Part shown: piece after piece, positions 55,598 through 57,369 of the stretch | Layout: each line of letters starts with the position of its first letter | Position numbering within the stretch: the first letter of the stretch is position 1 | From: an uncultured Chlorobiaceae bacterium | GTDB lineage: Bacteria > Bacteroidota > Chlorobiia > Chlorobiales > Chlorobiaceae | Length of the DNA stretch: 57,369 nucleotides | NCBI GenBank assembly: GCA_903839405.1 | Contig: CAIMCD010000023.1 | Coordinates: 1 to 57,369 of the forward strand | Reading direction: 5' to 3' | Translations under genes and position numbers: made by a program | The notes under the pieces: generated by a model | Databases searched by the model: none | Seen by the model: only the letters and a program-made list of their open reading frames with translations | Told to the model about the DNA's origin: nothing

Positions 55598-56037
55598 GGT
55601 TTCTGGGGGCAACAATCATCCGCTTTATCTGGAGCGGGTTTTGTCGGTGCAATCCCGCTATCATCCGTAATACGATAGCTTACGAATTTTTTATTGTTGC
55701 ACAATGCCCAACCGAGGGAAGAATCGTTGTCGAACATTTTGAAGCTCTATGATTCTTTTTGATTTTTTATCACAGAGTACTTTAATAAGCAAAACAAAAC
55801 AGAAAAAAAGGGAAAGTACCATAAGCGGAGAATTGCAGCTTTTTTCGGTGCGCAGCAGAATCCCTTGCGTATGATTTTTTGCTTTTGAAAGTAGAGGGCG
55901 CTATCCGATATTGTAAAAGGGGAGTGTAACTCATCAGGAGTAATCAACATAACGCATCAATTCCATGTTCAGTGCACTGTGGAGAAGAATCTCTGACCGC
56001 CAGAGAGCGCCGCGCCGCTGGTGGTATCCTATGCTGC
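55598..56037. other. Intergenic region between bciB and the DGR remnant
   Basis: About 440 bp with no convincing gene. It is AT-rich in the middle. No template repeat resembling the variable end of the downstream TIR gene was found by eye. Confidence 0.3.
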
Positions 56038-56232
56038 ATGAGGAGCAGCATTAACTCCTACCTCGGGTTAATGAAGCATTATAATACCTATTCCTTGCGG
56101 TGTACCATGCTGCGCAAGCACCTCTCTCCATGGTGGTTAAGGCTGGCCAAACCAAATACCCGGCTTGATAAACTCACTTTTATCAAGAGGTTACGGCGGA
56201 TACAATGGAAGAACAAAGCATTAAAACGGTAA
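56038..56232 (+). pseudogene. Fragment resembling the C-terminus of a DGR reverse transcriptase
   Basis: The plus-strand frame ending at 56232 includes SSINSYLGLMKHYNTYSLR, which resembles the C-terminal motif of diversity-generating-retroelement reverse transcriptases, then a Trp- and basic-rich tail. The frame is open from 55972, but the part before about 56038 does not look like the rest of an RT, and the catalytic YxDD region is absent in the upstream sequence. So this is a remnant of an RT gene, about 130 bp before the TIR/variable-region gene. The match is from motif memory; no search was run. Confidence 0.55.
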
Positions 56233-56361
56233 TGCTGATACGAGCAATGAAATGATAACCTGCAAAGATGTTCGTTTATTACAGTGCGTGGAAAAGGAGG
56301 TAAATGGCTATATTGCCGGAGAATAAAGGAGAGTTACGCTAAAACCGTCAACCGGTGATTT

Positions 56362-57180
56362 ATGGCCGATATTTTTATAAGCTATGCTCACGAAGACAAA
56401 GAACGGGTAGCGCCGATTGTTGATGAGCTTGAAAAAATTGGCTGGAGTGTTTTCTGGGATAAGAAAATTCCTGCTGGTGAACGATGGCACATTTATATAG
56501 CAAAAGCTCTTGGCGACTCGCAATGCGTGCTTGTTGTTTGGAGCAAGCATTCAATAGTCTCCGAATCGGTTATTGAGGAAGCTCTGGTAGCAAAAGAAAA
56601 GGGTGTTCTCGTTCCGATTTGTCTTGATCGTGTTGAACTACCCCTTGGATTTAAACTTATTCAGGCGCCTGATCTTTCTGACTGGGGAAACAATAGTTCT
56701 CACCAGTCATTTCTGGATCTACAGAGTGACATTACGTCCAGAATTTCTTCTTCAAAACCTTCATTACCGACAGCTTCGCCATCATCGCAGTCGAAAGTGC
56801 TGTCAGCAGTTCCAAAGCTTAAAATCGGCGACAACTATGGTGGTGGTAAAGTTGCATTTATCGACGCTACCGGTCAGCACGGAGTGATAGCCGCTGAAGC
56901 TGATCTGCCGGGAGGTGATAAATATAGTTGGGAAGCGGCAAAAAAAGCGTGCAGTGATCTGCGGGAAAATGGCTATAGCGACTGGCGTTTACCGAGCAAG
57001 GAGGAGTTGAACCAGCTCTATATCAACCGTAGTGCTGTTGGCGGTTTTGCGGATGTCAACTACTGGAGTTCTACGGAGTACGATGCAACTACCGCACAGA
57101 CCCTGAATTTCGGCAGTGGGGACCAGAGCTACGCCAGCAAGTACGGCGAGTGGCGGGTTAGGCCTGTCCGGGCTTTTTAA
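56362..57180 (+). CDS. TIR-domain protein with C-terminal DUF1566/DGR-like variable region
   Basis: 272 residues. Residues about 1-125 form a TIR domain (MADIFISYAHEDKERVAPIV, GWSVFWDKKIPAGE, VLVVWSKHSIVSESVIEEAL with the acidic residue expected for NAD cleavage, VPICLDRVELP). A Ser/Pro linker (about 128-148) leads to a DUF1566/C-type-lectin-like domain (WEAAKKACSDLRENGYSDWR, LPSKEELNQLY). The end (NYWSSTEYDATTA, then LNFGSGDQSYASKYGEWRV and RPVRAF) has the form of a DGR variable region: many of its codons are NNC (TAC, GAC, AGC, TAC, GCC, AGC, TAC, GGC), as expected when AAC codons of a template are mutated at adenines. No template repeat is in the window; it may lie beyond the right edge. 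Confidence 0.75.
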   Translation: MADIFISYAHEDKERVAPIVDELEKIGWSVFWDKKIPAGERWHIYIAKALGDSQCVLVVWSKHSIVSESVIEEALVAKEKGVLVPICLDRVELPLGFKLIQAPDLSDWGNNSSHQSFLDLQSDITSRISSSKPSLPTASPSSQSKVLSAVPKLKIGDNYGGGKVAFIDATGQHGVIAAEADLPGGDKYSWEAAKKACSDLRENGYSDWRLPSKEELNQLYINRSAVGGFADVNYWSSTEYDATTAQTLNFGSGDQSYASKYGEWRVRPVRAF

Positions 57181-57369
57181 CTATTTATCCCTTTAACCAT
57201 TAACGGGTGGGTACAGGGGGCTTGTCTGAAGGCGTGTCTTTACGGGTGAGAGAGGAGGTTGAATGCGATTGCGCTTGGCTGAAACTTGAGATCTCTCCTG
57301 AAGGTCGAGATGACAATAGGGGAGTCCAATGGTGAGCGAGTGGATAACTCATGTTTCTGCGTTTGCATA
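57181..57369. other. Region downstream of the TIR gene, to the window end
   Basis: 189 bp. Just after the stop it reads CTATTTATCCCTTTAACC, an AT-rich stretch of the sort found after DGR variable regions. No gene is complete here. Confidence 0.3.

Noticed and set aside
55598..56361. DGR template repeat upstream of the TIR gene
   Set aside because: No sequence resembling the variable end of the TIR gene (57058-57180) was found by eye in this stretch.

Overview
The window looks like a chromosomal segment of a green sulfur bacterium (Chlorobi; Chlorobium/Pelodictyon-like). This is inferred from a BciB-type 8-vinyl reductase, two SDR proteins that resemble plant chlorophyll b reductase (NOL/NYC1), and a core-gene set typical of the group (ppk, rpiB, pyrC, class II aldolase, argH, Prc protease). 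No rRNA or tRNA gene was recognised. LAYOUT. 1-4.8 kb: the 3' part of a type II NADH dehydrogenase, a DUF4403 protein, an alpha/beta hydrolase and a YdcF-like protein. 4.8-18.4 kb: a DNA-break-processing block, recC-recB-recD followed by sbcD-sbcC, ending at a strong bidirectional terminator. 18.4-33 kb: mostly housekeeping, with an outer-membrane protein, NlpC/P60 hydrolase, YecA-like protein, a NOL-like SDR with an altered catalytic Tyr, a ParA-CHAD gene pair, an orphan BMP-type lipoprotein, an epimerase, a methyltransferase, pyrC, 5-FTHF cyclo-ligase, ppk, rpiB and a CBS protein. 32.9-47 kb: a CRISPR type III-B island (below). 47.5-55.6 kb: M20 amidohydrolase, class II aldolase, Prc protease, argH, a second NOL-like SDR and bciB. 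56-57.2 kb: a short fragment resembling the C-terminus of a diversity-generating-retroelement (DGR) reverse transcriptase, followed by a TIR-domain protein whose C-terminus looks like a DGR variable region. CRISPR ISLAND. The array has 34 repeats of 35 bp. The hairpin and 8-nt tag, the degenerate left-end repeat, and a cas1 remnant on the right all indicate transcription leftwards on the minus strand. On the right, an operon encodes Cmr2/Cas10 (GGDD intact, HD nuclease domain absent), Cmr3, a CARF plus PD-(D/E)xK nuclease, Cmr4, two different Cmr5-like proteins, Cmr6, Cmr1 and Cas6. On the left, a divergent gene encodes a Csx15-like predicted ring nuclease with an N-terminal hydrophobic segment. 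Together these suggest a cyclic-oligoadenylate circuit: Cas10 makes the signal, the CARF nuclease responds, and Csx15 removes the signal, possibly at the membrane. Adaptation appears dead, because cas1 is a C-terminal fragment and no cas2 is seen. The cmr genes are visibly more AT-rich than the cas1 remnant, cas6 and chromosome, so the effector module may have been inserted into an older cas1/array/cas6 locus. Three spacers encode pentapeptide-repeat motifs in the plus-strand sense, which fits minus-strand crRNAs that are antisense to target mRNA. The most unusual parts of the window are the self-contained cOA circuit with its membrane-linked off-switch and doubled Cmr5, the TIR/DGR-like protein, and the NOL-like SDR beside a BciB/HCAR-family gene, which recalls the plant chlorophyll cycle.
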